This document shows, piece after piece, positions 44,498 to 53,632 of a DNA stretch of 64,000 nucleotides; positions within the stretch are counted from its first letter, which is position 1; each line of letters opens with the position of its first letter. Source of the stretch: Amaricoccus macauensis_A (lineage in GTDB: Bacteria > Pseudomonadota > Alphaproteobacteria > Rhodobacterales > Rhodobacteraceae); assembly GCF_049800915.1 (NCBI RefSeq), contig NZ_JBNAFY010000002.1, forward strand, positions 1 through 64,000, given 5' to 3'. The notes under the pieces were generated by a model, which was given only the letters and a program-made list of their open reading frames with translations, had not been told where the DNA came from and made no database searches. A program made the translations under genes and the position numbers.

Positions 44498-44659
44498 TCA
44501 GGAGCCGTAGACGGCGGCGCGAGCGATCGAGCGTGCTTCGGAGACGTTGATGCCGAGATCGTTGGCTTCAGCCGGCGAGAGGCTGCGAAGTTCGCGGACG
44601 GTGCGGTTGTAGTGTGCGCGCTTGTTCAGGAAGCGGCGGAAGGAGCTGAGAGACGTCAT
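44498..44659 (-). CDS. DUF1127 small protein (YjiS-like)
   Basis: The 53-residue basic protein reads MTSLSSFRRFLNKRAHY ... TVRELRSLSPAEANDLGI ... SIARAAVYGS. The pattern R-x-L-x-x-L-S-x-x-x-x-x-D-L-G-I is diagnostic of DUF1127. AGGAAAG lies 6 bases before the ATG. Short DUF1127 proteins in alphaproteobacteria have been linked to phosphate and carbon metabolism and to RNA turnover. The gene has its own long upstream region (44660-45049) containing a 10-bp dyad. Confidence 0.88.
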   Translation of the reverse strand: MTSLSSFRRFLNKRAHYNRTVRELRSLSPAEANDLGINVSEARSIARAAVYGS

Positions 44660-44850
44660 GTGTCTTTCCTCGAGTTGGGTTTTCTGTCACCGGAAGTTCG
44701 TTTCCGATGACCCCTATATCGGGCTTGGATGCCGGATGAACAATTGCCGGTTTCTCAAGGTCGTCATGCACGTGCTGCAATGCAAAAGGTGCGGCTCGGA
44801 CACATGGGAGGAAGGCTCAGCTGAATTCAAGATGCTGATATAAATTGGAA

Positions 44851-44889
44851 ATGCACGCAACGTGACATTACGGTAACGATTGCGTGCAT
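44851..44889. promoter_or_regulatory. Perfect 10-bp dyad with recurrent core upstream of the DUF1127 gene
   Basis: ATGCACGCAA (44851-44860) and TTGCGTGCAT (44880-44889) are perfect inverted repeats around a 19-bp core that itself contains TTACGGTAA. The core plus right arm (CGTGACAT ... GTAACG ... ATTGC) recurs imperfectly at 48047-48070. It lies in the 390-bp gene-free stretch 44660-45049, about 200 bp upstream of the DUF1127 start. The rest of that stretch shows nothing I recognise. Confidence 0.6.
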
Positions 44890-45049
44890 GATTGCTTCAA
44901 TTTGAGGGGAGCTCCGGAATTGCGCCCGGTGAGCGCCGATCTTGCGCCAGGCGCATGCCTTCCGGCCGGGCGAATGTCGACGCCTGCCGAGCAACGCTGG
45001 TTCGACAACAGGGACTTCGGGCCTGTGCCCAGACCGGCAAGCGCCGGCC

Positions 45050-45748
45050 CTATCCGAAGACGCTCTTGAAGTTGCGCATCAGCGCGACGTCCAGATCTTC
45101 CATAGTCACGGGCAGGCCGAGGTCGACGAGGCTCGTCACCCCGTAGCCCTGGATTCCGCAGGGCACGATGCCACCGAAATGGCCGAGATCCGGCTCGACG
45201 TTGATCGCGATACCGTGGAAGCTGACCCAGCGGCGGATCTTGACCCCGATCGCGGCGATCTTGTCCTCGGCCGGGCTGCCATCGGGGAGGGGGGGCTTGT
45301 CGGGGCGCGTGACCCAGACCCCGACACGGCCTTCCCGCCGCTCCCCGGTGACGTTGAATTCCGCGAGGGTGCGGATGATCCATTCCTCAAGCCGGTTGAC
45401 GTAGGCACGCACGTCCCGGCCCCGGCGGTTGAGGTCCAGCATGGCATAGGCCACCCGCTGACCCGGTCCGTGATAGGTGAATTCGCCGCCCCGCCGGGCC
45501 TCGTAGACCGGGAACCGGTCGGGCCAGAGCAGGTCCGCCTGATTCGCGGAGGTTCCCGCCGTGTAGAGAGGCGGATGTTCCAGCAACCAGACGAGTTCGG
45601 GTTCCCTGCCTTCGATTATTGCGGCGACACGGGCTTCCATCTCCGAAATGGCCTCCGGATAAGGAATAAGACTCTGACTTGTGCGCCAATCGATGTATCC
45701 TGCAGCTTCAGGGGTGCCGATCTCAGGGGCAGTAGACGGATAGTTCAT
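45050..45748 (-). CDS. lipB: Lipoyl(octanoyl) transferase
   Basis: The 232-residue enzyme has the family motifs WLLEHPPLYTAGTSA, GGEFTYHGPGQ, KIAAIGVKIRRWVSFHGIAIN (catalytic Lys region) and the catalytic Cys in IVPCGI. It transfers octanoyl from ACP to apo-lipoyl domains. Two ATGs (45751 and 45748) are adjacent; either may start it. Divergent from the following plus-strand gene. Confidence 0.94.
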   Translation of the reverse strand: MNYPSTAPEIGTPEAAGYIDWRTSQSLIPYPEAISEMEARVAAIIEGREPELVWLLEHPPLYTAGTSANQADLLWPDRFPVYEARRGGEFTYHGPGQRVAYAMLDLNRRGRDVRAYVNRLEEWIIRTLAEFNVTGERREGRVGVWVTRPDKPPLPDGSPAEDKIAAIGVKIRRWVSFHGIAINVEPDLGHFGGIVPCGIQGYGVTSLVDLGLPVTMEDLDVALMRNFKSVFG

Positions 45749-45840
45749 CAATTAGTCTTCCCGAAACTGACGCGATGGCGGGTTTCTGGTAGGTCGTAAC
45801 AGAGACATGGCCCGCGCGCTCCTTGAAGGAGAGGATTTAG

Positions 45841-47283
45841 ATGATGATCGCCAGAAACTCTACAGCATTTGTTCTGTCTACCGCTCTTGCATTGGCCACG
45901 ATCCCTGGAGGCGCCCAGGCTGATGGCGGCAGCGCCTTTGTCGGCGGCCTCATCGGAAGCGCCCTTGGCACTGCCATCGTCAACAACCAGCAGCAGCGTC
46001 AGCAACGGACGGTGGTGCGCCGCGCCGCGCCGGCTCCGACGGTGAACACCTACCAGCGACAGCAGAATCGCGAGGTGCAGACGGCCCTCAACCATTTCAA
46101 CTTCCCTGCCGGGGTGGCGGATGGGGTCATGGGCCGCAACTCGCGAACGGCGGTCTCCATGTATCAGAACTACATGTCGCTGAATGGTGCGCCCTACTAT
46201 GTCTCTTACGGAACGCCAGGTGTTCTGGCCGAGCATGACCGCGTGCTTCTGGTGTCCTGCTATCAGCGCGCTGTCTCCGGGGGGTATGCGGTGGTTCAGG
46301 CGACGGCCGCCGAGGGCAAGGGCCATCAGGGCTACCTCATACACTGTCTGAAGGAACGCAACGGGATTGTGGACGCGCTGGGCAATCCGCTCGGTGTGCC
46401 TCAGCAGCACGCGGCGGTTCAGGCGCCGCAGGCGCAGGCGCTTCCGGTGACCCCGGCGGCCCCTGCGCCCGAGATCGAGGTCCGGGAGGTGCCGAAGGCG
46501 GCCGAGACGATCGAGGCCTCCGTTGCCGCGCCGGAGGTGGGCCCGGCGGGCCTTCCAAGCTTTCTCAGCGGGCCCTCGACCAATTCGATGTCGAGCTTCT
46601 GCAACCGTGTAAGCATGTCCACCGGCTCGAACGGCGGATACATGACCGCAGCTTCGATGTCCGACCCGAAACAGGCGCTTGGCGAGCAGTTCTGCCTCGC
46701 GCGCAGTTATGCTGTCGAGCAGGGCGACAGCCTTGCCGGTGCGGTTCAGGGCTTCTCGATGGCTGAGATCCGCGAGCAGTGCGAGGCCTTTGCTCCGTCC
46801 ATGTTCGAATACCAGGCCCGGCTTGTCACGCAATCGCCAGCCGAAGCCGGTGCGGCATTGCAGAATTTCGTGGTGTCGACCGGCGCGCCGCCGGCACAGC
46901 TTTCCGCCAATTCGCGGATCTGCCTCGGCATCGGGTACAACACCGACAATCCCGAACTCGCGCTCGCTGCGGCCATGGTGCTGGTCGGGCTGGGCGAGGA
47001 AGCCTATTCGGAACTGCTGGGCCATCACCTGATGAACGGCTTCGCAACTCCGAAACGCCCGGATCGCGCGAAGGAATGGTATGAGATCTCCATTGAGGCC
47101 CTAGATTCGGGCGCCAGCCCGCTCGTCGTCTCCGCAGGAAATGCGCGGACGGAACTGCTGCGGATCGCCGTGGCCGGGGGGACAGGGGCGACGCCCCAGC
47201 CCGTGATAAAGGACGCATCGGTGCCATCGGGTGAGGCAGGCTCGTTTCTCATGCCGATGCCCACCCAGGGCAGCTCGAACTGA
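45841..47283 (+). CDS. Secreted protein with peptidoglycan-binding-like domain
   Basis: The 480-residue product has a signal peptide (ends near GAQA), then a glycine-zipper-like stretch (GGSAFVGGLIGSALGTAI). A putative peptidoglycan-binding fold follows (VQTALNHFNFPAGVADGVMGRNSRTAVSMYQNYM), then an Ala/Pro linker and a C-terminal helical region with an SEL1-like sentence (MNGFATPKRPDRAKEWYEISIE). It is probably periplasmic and cell-wall associated. Specific function unknown. Confidence 0.72.
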   Translation: MMIARNSTAFVLSTALALATIPGGAQADGGSAFVGGLIGSALGTAIVNNQQQRQQRTVVRRAAPAPTVNTYQRQQNREVQTALNHFNFPAGVADGVMGRNSRTAVSMYQNYMSLNGAPYYVSYGTPGVLAEHDRVLLVSCYQRAVSGGYAVVQATAAEGKGHQGYLIHCLKERNGIVDALGNPLGVPQQHAAVQAPQAQALPVTPAAPAPEIEVREVPKAAETIEASVAAPEVGPAGLPSFLSGPSTNSMSSFCNRVSMSTGSNGGYMTAASMSDPKQALGEQFCLARSYAVEQGDSLAGAVQGFSMAEIREQCEAFAPSMFEYQARLVTQSPAEAGAALQNFVVSTGAPPAQLSANSRICLGIGYNTDNPELALAAAMVLVGLGEEAYSELLGHHLMNGFATPKRPDRAKEWYEISIEALDSGASPLVVSAGNARTELLRIAVAGGTGATPQPVIKDASVPSGEAGSFLMPMPTQGSSN

Positions 47284-47371
47284 GTTCGAACGGGGTCGGA
47301 AAATAAATCGTCGGTTCAGCGATTTTATGGCCTTGTGGACCTCGGGGGGCTTTGCTAGAAGCCGCGCCAGT

Positions 47372-47458
47372 GCGGCTGTGGCGGAACTGGTAGACGCGCA
47401 GCGTTGAGGTCGCTGTGGGGTAACTCCCGTGGAAGTTCGAGTCTTCTCAGCCGCACCA
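47372..47458 (+). tRNA. tRNA-Leu (anticodon GAG)
   Basis: An 87-nt class II tRNA. The acceptor pairs are GCGGCTG / CAGCCGC, the CCA is encoded (47456-47458) and the D-loop contains GGTAGACGC. The anticodon stem CAGCG / CGCTG encloses TTGAGGT, giving anticodon GAG. A long variable arm is present and the T-loop reads GTTCGAGTC. A possible promoter (TTGTGG, then CTAGAA about 16 bp later) lies just upstream. Confidence 0.95.
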
Positions 47459-47693
47459 AATCCCCTCGGGACCTCAAAATCCGAATATTGGTGCATTCGC
47501 GGCCTTGGGCCGCGAACCTGCCCATTCCGAGGTGTGATTGGCTGAGGTGATCTGCCAGAGCGAGTGACGCTCGCTAAATTCGACCAGTAAACTCGATGCG
47601 ACCCGGGCTGTGAGGAGCCGGGCGGCTCGTGTGGATCGGAGTGGCTGTGCCCCAGCCGAATCGGTCGGGGCGTTGTCGGATCGCTTGCGCCAG

Positions 47694-47972
47694 TCAGACG
47701 TCATCCCAATGGGCAAGGCCGGGGATCCGGATTTCGCCGATCCGGTGGAAGACTGTCCTGGCGCCGAGCGTTGCGACCGCCAGCACAGCGATGGGCAGGA
47801 AGGCGAAAAAGCAGCCGATTACAAAGAGAGCGCAGAGGATGGTGTTCCGAGGCAGAATGTGTTCCTCGTCTGCGCCATAACGATCTTCGAAGGCGATGCG
47901 CTCGATATCGCTCGCATTGACGTAGACAGGCTGGCGGGAAAATTCGTCGAAATCGCGGCTTCCAGTATGCAT
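47694..47972 (-). CDS. Small inner-membrane protein
   Basis: The 92-residue product has a polar N-terminus (MHTGSRDFDEFSRQPVYVNASDI), then one long or two short hydrophobic segments (ILCALFVIGCFFAFLPIAVLAVATLG) and a polar tail ending GLAHWDDV. GGAGG lies just before the ATG at 47972. Family not recognised. Confidence 0.65.
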   Translation of the reverse strand: MHTGSRDFDEFSRQPVYVNASDIERIAFEDRYGADEEHILPRNTILCALFVIGCFFAFLPIAVLAVATLGARTVFHRIGEIRIPGLAHWDDV

Positions 47973-48363
47973 CATGTCAAATTCCTCCGTTGTGCGGACG
48001 ATCGGCGTTCCCGCCCGCTATGGGTTCTCCATGGGGCCATTTGCATCGTGACATCAGCGTAACGTATTGCCTGCCGAGATCCGTCGCATCTGACCCTTGA
48101 GGTCTTGTGTCCTTTCTGACCCAAGAGCCGATTCTGCGATGTGCGATAGATCACAAGGATCGCGCTCCACCCAAGAAAATTGGACTTTCCAGCCAGGTTA
48201 ATCGTTACGCGCTCAAGTTGCCAAACATACCAAGTAAATATTGCAATAGAACCACAATATATCCGGAACACACCAATTTGCAATTGGCGAGTTTGGTCGA
48301 AATCGAAATTGCTTTGATGTTGTCGGGCGGTTCGAGTGGATCGCACAAGAACAGGGGTGAGTC
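47973..48363. other. Gene-free 391-bp stretch with AT-rich core
   Basis: The segment about 48170-48330 is much more AT-rich than the surrounding DNA. The motif CGTGACATCAGCGTAACG at 48047-48064 matches the core of the dyad at 44851-44889 and lies 75-95 bp upstream of the small membrane protein gene. Nothing else recognised. Confidence 0.5.
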
Positions 48364-49284
48364 TCAGCCCTGCTCGGCTTGGGCTGTCTCCTGAGCGCCG
48401 AGGCTGCTCAATTTGACAGTTTCGGCCACCGCTGCGCGGTCCTGCTCCGGCCAGTGCTGGCAATTCAGCACGGAGCCGCGCTGTCGCACCTCGCGGATCT
48501 GGTCGAGTGACACATCGGCATAGACCCAGCCGGGATCTCCCAGCTTTCCCGCCGCGATGACACCGGTGTCCGGAAAGGGGCCATCGGGCGGTCCATAGAT
48601 CCCCGCCGCGCCCACATTCACATCCGCCGCGGCCAGCCATTTCGCATTGCCGATCGTTGGTGCCTGGACCACGACGCATTGGCTCTCCAGCGCGCGCGCC
48701 ATTGCTCCGATGCGGACGCGCCAGTAGCCTTGCGCGGTATCGGTGCAACTTGGGACAAGCAGGATCTCCACACCGGCTTCGACCATGCGGCGCGCGAGCA
48801 GCGGGAACTCCACATCATAGCAGATCAGGATTCCGATCCTGCCGAGCGCGGTATCGAATACCTTCAGCGTGTCGCCCGGTCCGATATGCCAGTCCTCCCG
48901 CTCGAAGCGGGTCATGATGAGCTTGTCCTGAAAATCGCTTGAGCCATCCGGGGCGAAGAGCCTTGCCCGGTTTGTCGGGAGGCCATCTCTGTGCTTGACC
49001 GGCGAAGAGGCGGCGCAGATATGGACCTCGAATTCTCGCGCGAGGGAGGCGTGAAGTGCATCCACATCGCCGAGCCGCGCCGCGACCGCTTCGATCGAAA
49101 GCGCGAGATCGCCAGCATACTTTTCTTCCGCGAGGCTCGCGAGTTCCATCGCGCCGTATTCCGGGAAAACGAGCAGTTCCGCGCCCTTGTCCCGTGCGGT
49201 GCGGACCCAGACGCGCAGCTTGCCGACATAATCGTTCCAGCGGTTGTGCCAATCGACCGGATAGGCGGCGGCGGCGATCTTCAT
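48364..49284 (-). CDS. Carbon-nitrogen hydrolase (nitrilase superfamily)
   Basis: The 306-residue enzyme has the nitrilase triad: Glu in LLVFPEYGAMEL, Lys in FQDKLIMTRFEREDW and Cys in ILICYDVEFPLL. It is an amidase or carbamoylase-type member rather than a true nitrilase, but the substrate cannot be assigned. Its start overlaps the GNAT stop by four bases, so the two are co-translated. Confidence 0.88.
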   Translation of the reverse strand: MKIAAAAYPVDWHNRWNDYVGKLRVWVRTARDKGAELLVFPEYGAMELASLAEEKYAGDLALSIEAVAARLGDVDALHASLAREFEVHICAASSPVKHRDGLPTNRARLFAPDGSSDFQDKLIMTRFEREDWHIGPGDTLKVFDTALGRIGILICYDVEFPLLARRMVEAGVEILLVPSCTDTAQGYWRVRIGAMARALESQCVVVQAPTIGNAKWLAAADVNVGAAGIYGPPDGPFPDTGVIAAGKLGDPGWVYADVSLDQIREVRQRGSVLNCQHWPEQDRAAVAETVKLSSLGAQETAQAEQG

Positions 49285-49883
49285 GATGACCTCTCCTTCA
49301 GGCTCCTGATCCAGAATTGCAGCGGTTTCCGGGTCTCATTGGTATTGCCAATGTCCTTCCAGCTGAAATGGGCGATCGCTCCGGGAAGTTTCGCATAGCC
49401 CCGCTTCGTCCAGAAACCGTCATGGGGCGAGTAGATCGCGGGCCGGGCGGGGTGATCCTCCGGGCGGATCACGGCGCAGAATGCGGACCACTCCCGCCCA
49501 AGTGCGCGGGCGTGGGCTTCACGATGGTCGAAGAACTTTGCGCCGATACCGCGGCCACGATATTCGGGCAGCAGGACCGACTCCGCGCAGTAGAAGATCC
49601 GGGAAATATCGAGGTTCTGATCCGCAAAGGCGTGCGCGAAATCATCGGCATGATCTTCCATCGGGGTTCCGGTAGAGGCGCCGACGAGCGTGTCCCCGTC
49701 CCAGGCCCCGACAATGACGGCCCGGGCGCTTTCCCGGTAGGTCGCGAGATACTCCCGCTCGTAGTCCATGTCGCCGTCATAAAGATAGGGAAACTCGGCG
49801 AACACCCGGATACGGAGCTCGGCCACGGCATCGAGCCAGAATTCGATCTCTGCACGGCTCATGGGCGCGACACGCAGGTTCAC
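49281..49883 (-). CDS. GNAT-family N-acetyltransferase
   Basis: The 200-residue protein has the acetyl-CoA loop LLPEYRGRGIGAKFFDHREAHA and the C-terminal motif PHDGFWTKRGY. Pairing with a C-N hydrolase recalls GNAT-nitrilase couples (and fused proteins) that process amides. First gene of the pair; its acceptor is unknown. Confidence 0.85.
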   Translation of the reverse strand: MNLRVAPMSRAEIEFWLDAVAELRIRVFAEFPYLYDGDMDYEREYLATYRESARAVIVGAWDGDTLVGASTGTPMEDHADDFAHAFADQNLDISRIFYCAESVLLPEYRGRGIGAKFFDHREAHARALGREWSAFCAVIRPEDHPARPAIYSPHDGFWTKRGYAKLPGAIAHFSWKDIGNTNETRKPLQFWIRSLKERSS

Positions 49884-49983
49884 GGCTTTCCTCCCCTTCG
49901 GGCAGGAGCGTTGATCCTCCCGTCCCGGCGGCGAATGTCGGACGATCCGCGCCGGTACGCAAGCCCAGTAATGTCGGAGAAGC

Positions 49984-50019
49984 TGCGAGGCCCGGCCGGG
50001 AGGAGATGGCCGGGCCTCG
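49984..50019 (-). terminator. Stem-loop after the alginate lyase gene
   Basis: The arms GCGAGGCCCGGCC (49984-49996) and GGCCGGGCCTCGC (50007-50019) are perfect over 13 bp with a 10-base loop, 8 bp beyond the lyase stop. It lacks a T run but is very stable and is the likely 3' end of that transcript. Confidence 0.7.
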
Positions 50020-50026
50020 CCCCGCG

Positions 50027-51472
50027 CTAGGGGTGCGTCGCCTCGAGCGCGAAGAAGGTGACCTGGTCGAAGTCGCGCTCCGGCCAGGTCGTCGTGTTGT
50101 TCTGGGAGTAGGCACCGGCCTTGAAATACATGAAGTCCTTCTCGTGCGAGAAGCCGCTCTCGCTCATGTCGTAGGGCTCGGCCGCGATCACGGTTCCATC
50201 ATCGCGGGTGATGGTCACATGAAGCATCGGGTGCAGAGTGCCGTCGCGTTCCTCGGACGTGACCTTGATCTCGTAGGAAAAGACCTCGTCGAGCGCGATA
50301 CCGTCTTCCGGGTTTTCGGCGTAGTCCATCCGGTCGCCGATCACGTCGATGTAGATGTCGTCCTCACCGACCGGCTCATGCGCGTAGTAGATCGAGCCGT
50401 ATTTGTTCGTCGGCAGCTTGCGGTAGTAGAGCCGGATCGGCTCGTCATCCTTGGCGTGGATCTGGCCGATGATCACCCGGCCGACCTTGCCCGCCTCACC
50501 CATCCGCGTCACCTGGTTCACCGCGAGAGTGGCGCGCAACGTGCCATCGACACCGCCTGCCAGCTCCTGCGCTGATTCCGGGGCGGAGGAGAACACCCAA
50601 TTGTTCTTGTTGGGTGTGCCATCGTCGATGCGGGTGGAGATGCTCTCGTCCCCGCCACGCATCATTTCGCGCAACTCGCTGCGAATGTAGCTCGAGTTCG
50701 GCGTCGTCGCGCCGCCGGGGACCGCGCGGAACACCATGCCGCCGGTGACCGGATCGGTGTAGAAGAACTCGGGGTCGGACCAGCCCTGGAGCTGGTTCTC
50801 CTCGATCTCGTCGACCTTGCCATTGCCGTCGCGGTCCACCGGCAGCGTGATCTTCCAGCGGGTGAGGTCGAAATTCTCGCTTGGCGGCAGGTCGGTGCGC
50901 AGGCCGTAGGTGCTGATCTTGTCCTCGAGCGCGACCTCGGAGCCGTCGCCGGTCGAGGCGATCTCGCCACTGCCGCAACCGAAAGCCTGGACTTCGAGAA
51001 GGCTGTTCCATTCGCTGGCCTCATTGCCGAGGCCCACAAGGCGCAGATAGCGGGCTTCGACCGGATCGACGGCGAACTGTTCGATTGCCGTAGTCTCGCC
51101 GCCGGTCTGGCTCTCTTCAAGGATCTCAGTGAAGGTATTGCCATCGGTCGAGCTCTCGAGCCTGAAGCCGCTGCGACGCTCGTTGCCCTTGTAGTAGGCC
51201 ACGCCGATGCCCGTGAGCGTTTGCGGTGCGCCCATATCGAGCAACAGCGCCTTGTCGCTTCCTTCGCTGGACCAACGCGATTCCGGGTTGAAGCTGCCGT
51301 CGATGGCACGCTCCGGTCCGTATTCGGCGTCGAAATCGCCATCATCGCTCGCTGCGAGCAGTCCGAGCTGCGAGATCTTGTCGCAGTCTTGCGCAAGCGC
51401 GCCTGAACAGATTGTGGAAAGTGCGGCCGCGCAAACGCCAGCCTTTGCCATGGCCCTTAATGAGGACGGCAT
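50027..51472 (-). CDS. Alginate lyase, PL7 family, with N-terminal F5/8 type C (CBM32-like) domain
   Basis: The 481-residue secreted enzyme has a signal peptide (residues 1 to about 27, ending GALAQ). A discoidin-like carbohydrate-binding domain spans about residues 35-165 (SRWSSEGSDKALLLDMG ... YLRLVGLGN ... LEVQAFG). The PL7 catalytic domain opens FDLTRWKITLPVD and carries all three hallmark motifs: SYIRSELREM (catalytic Arg), VIIGQIHAKDD (Gln and His) and FMYFKAGAYSQNN (catalytic Tyr). It cleaves alginate by beta-elimination; the QIH form is usually associated with G-containing links. The gene stands alone with its own hairpin. Confidence 0.92.
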   Translation of the reverse strand: MPSSLRAMAKAGVCAAALSTICSGALAQDCDKISQLGLLAASDDGDFDAEYGPERAIDGSFNPESRWSSEGSDKALLLDMGAPQTLTGIGVAYYKGNERRSGFRLESSTDGNTFTEILEESQTGGETTAIEQFAVDPVEARYLRLVGLGNEASEWNSLLEVQAFGCGSGEIASTGDGSEVALEDKISTYGLRTDLPPSENFDLTRWKITLPVDRDGNGKVDEIEENQLQGWSDPEFFYTDPVTGGMVFRAVPGGATTPNSSYIRSELREMMRGGDESISTRIDDGTPNKNNWVFSSAPESAQELAGGVDGTLRATLAVNQVTRMGEAGKVGRVIIGQIHAKDDEPIRLYYRKLPTNKYGSIYYAHEPVGEDDIYIDVIGDRMDYAENPEDGIALDEVFSYEIKVTSEERDGTLHPMLHVTITRDDGTVIAAEPYDMSESGFSHEKDFMYFKAGAYSQNNTTTWPERDFDQVTFFALEATHP

Positions 51473-51643
51473 CGTTTTCTCCCTGGTTTAGTCGATTTTC
51501 CGATTCTTCGGATTACTAGTATTCCAGAGATTGTAGCTAGGATACCACGCAGATCAAGCCTCTTGCGCGCATAAGTCGCAAGCAGGTGATAGCGATGCTC
51601 GTATTGGTGTGGAAAGCCCGATGCCAGGACGAGGCCCGTTGGC

Positions 51644-53473
51644 CTACTTTTCCTTTGCGGCTTCGCGCAGCGCCTCGAGTTCGAGCCACTCTTCCTCGGC
51701 TTCGGCCAAGGCGCTCTGACGTTGCGTGAGAGCCGCCGTGGCCTTTTCGAACTTGATGGGCTCGCGCGCATATAGCTCCGGATCCGCCAGAAGCCCCTCG
51801 AGCTTGCCGATTTCAGCCGTAAGCCGGTCCATCACCTCGGGCAGTTCCTCAAGCCGGTGGGCCTGGGTGAAACTGAGACCACCCTGTTTCTGTGCCGGCG
51901 GCTTCGGTTTGGGCGCAGAAGGCGCGGATTTCTTTGGTGCGGATGGACGGGACGGCGCCTCGCGCTCCCCGCGCTGGGCGATGTAGTCCGTCCAGCCGCC
52001 CGCATAGAGCGTTGCGCGACTGTCGCCCTCCATCGCGATCGTCATGGTGGCGATCCGGTCGATAAAGTCGCGATCGTGGCTCACGAGCAGCACAGTGCCC
52101 TCATAGTCGGCGATCAATTCTTCCAGCAGATCCAGCGTCTCGACATCGAGATCGTTTGTCGGCTCGTCGAGCACAAGCAGGTTCGTTTCACGCGCCATCA
52201 GCCGGGCAAGCAGGAGGCGGGCCTTCTCGCCGCCCGACAGTGCAGAAACCGGGCCACGGGCCTGGGTCTCGTCGAACAGGAAATCCTTGAGATAGCCCAC
52301 TACATGGCGCGGCCGCCCTCGCACCATAACCTGGTCGGACCGACCCGAGACGCCGATCTCGCTGTCACCGTTGAGCGTGTCCCAAAGGCTGGCCTCCGGA
52401 TCGAGCGCGGCGCGGTTCTGGTCAAATACGGCCATTTCGAGATTGGTCCCGAGGCGGACGCTCCCCTCATCGGGCGTGATCTCGCCCGTCAGCATCTTGA
52501 GTAGCGTGGTCTTGCCCGCGCCATTCGGACCTACGAGGGCCAGCCGGTCGCCGCGCTGCACCTTGATCGAGAAATCCTTGACGATCCGGCGCTCGCCGAA
52601 ACTCTTTGCAATGCCTTTCGCCTCGACCACCAGCTTTCCGGATGTCGGGCCCCCATCGAATTCCATCTTCGCGGTGCCACTGCGCTGGATCTGCGAGTGG
52701 CGCTCCTCACGCAGGGCGGCGAGGCGGCGCACGCGGCCCTGGTTGCGCTTGCGCCGGGCTGAAATGCCCTCGACAGCCCAGCGGGCCTCAGCCTTGATCA
52801 GCCGGTTGAGCTTGTGGCGGGCAATATCCTCTTCCTCGAAGGTCTTGTCGCGCCATTCCTCGAACGCCGCGAAGCCGCGCTCCAACCGGCGGACCTCGCC
52901 ACGATCCACCCAGAGGATGCGATTGGTCAGGTTGCGCAGGAAAGCACGGTCATGGCTGACGCAGACGAAAGCGGCGCGGCTTTCGCGCAGGTGGGCTTCG
53001 AGCCAGGCAATCGCTTCGATGTCGAGATGGTTTGTCGGCTCGTCGAGCAGCATCAGGTCCGGCGCTTCGGCAAGGATCCGAGCCAGCGCCGCACGGCGTC
53101 GTTCGCCCCCGGATGCGCGCGCGGGATCGAGCGTCGGGTCGAGTTTCAGTCCTTCGAGCGCGATCTCGGCGCGCCACTGCTCGGCGGCATCGAGTGTTGC
53201 GCCGGCGAAGTCCCCTAGGGTCTTGAAACCGCCGAAGTCCGGGTCCTGGGCCATGTAGCCCACGGCACGACCCGGTTGCAGGAACCTCTCGCCGCTGTCA
53301 GGCTGAGCGAGGCCCGCCATCATCTTCATCAAGGTGGATTTGCCCGAGCCGTTGCGCCCGACAAGCGCGATACGGTCCTGGGGGTGGACAACGAGCGAGG
53401 CACCCTCGAGAAGCGGGTTGCCTCCGAAGGTCAGGCTCACGTCGGACAGTGTCAGGAAAGGGGGCTCCGCCAT
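51644..53473 (-). CDS. ABC-F family ATPase (Uup-like)
   Basis: The 609-residue soluble protein has two ABC domains. Walker A sites are GRNGSGKST and GPNGAGKTT, signatures are ASGGERRRAAL and LSGGEKARLLLA, and Walker B sites are LMLLDEPTNHLD and LLVLDEPTNDLD. The linker between them is long and charged. A Lys/Pro linker and a C-terminal coiled coil (VMDRLTAEIGKLEGLLADPE) give the Uup-type layout. ABC-F proteins act on ribosomes or branched DNA structures rather than as transporters. Start 53473 (MAEPPFLTL). Confidence 0.9.
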   Translation of the reverse strand: MAEPPFLTLSDVSLTFGGNPLLEGASLVVHPQDRIALVGRNGSGKSTLMKMMAGLAQPDSGERFLQPGRAVGYMAQDPDFGGFKTLGDFAGATLDAAEQWRAEIALEGLKLDPTLDPARASGGERRRAALARILAEAPDLMLLDEPTNHLDIEAIAWLEAHLRESRAAFVCVSHDRAFLRNLTNRILWVDRGEVRRLERGFAAFEEWRDKTFEEEDIARHKLNRLIKAEARWAVEGISARRKRNQGRVRRLAALREERHSQIQRSGTAKMEFDGGPTSGKLVVEAKGIAKSFGERRIVKDFSIKVQRGDRLALVGPNGAGKTTLLKMLTGEITPDEGSVRLGTNLEMAVFDQNRAALDPEASLWDTLNGDSEIGVSGRSDQVMVRGRPRHVVGYLKDFLFDETQARGPVSALSGGEKARLLLARLMARETNLLVLDEPTNDLDVETLDLLEELIADYEGTVLLVSHDRDFIDRIATMTIAMEGDSRATLYAGGWTDYIAQRGEREAPSRPSAPKKSAPSAPKPKPPAQKQGGLSFTQAHRLEELPEVMDRLTAEIGKLEGLLADPELYAREPIKFEKATAALTQRQSALAEAEEEWLELEALREAAKEK

Positions 53474-53632
53474 GTCGCGCGGGGTAATGCTCGCACGCTG
53501 CGGCGTCAACCATGAGCAGAAATCGATTGTTGTTTCCCTCGCGAAGAAGATCGCAATATGACTATCGAGAACACGGTTTCAGTTTTTGGTTGAAAACAAG
53601 TCTTTGTAGAGCCGCCGCGACGGGGAGGTTGA

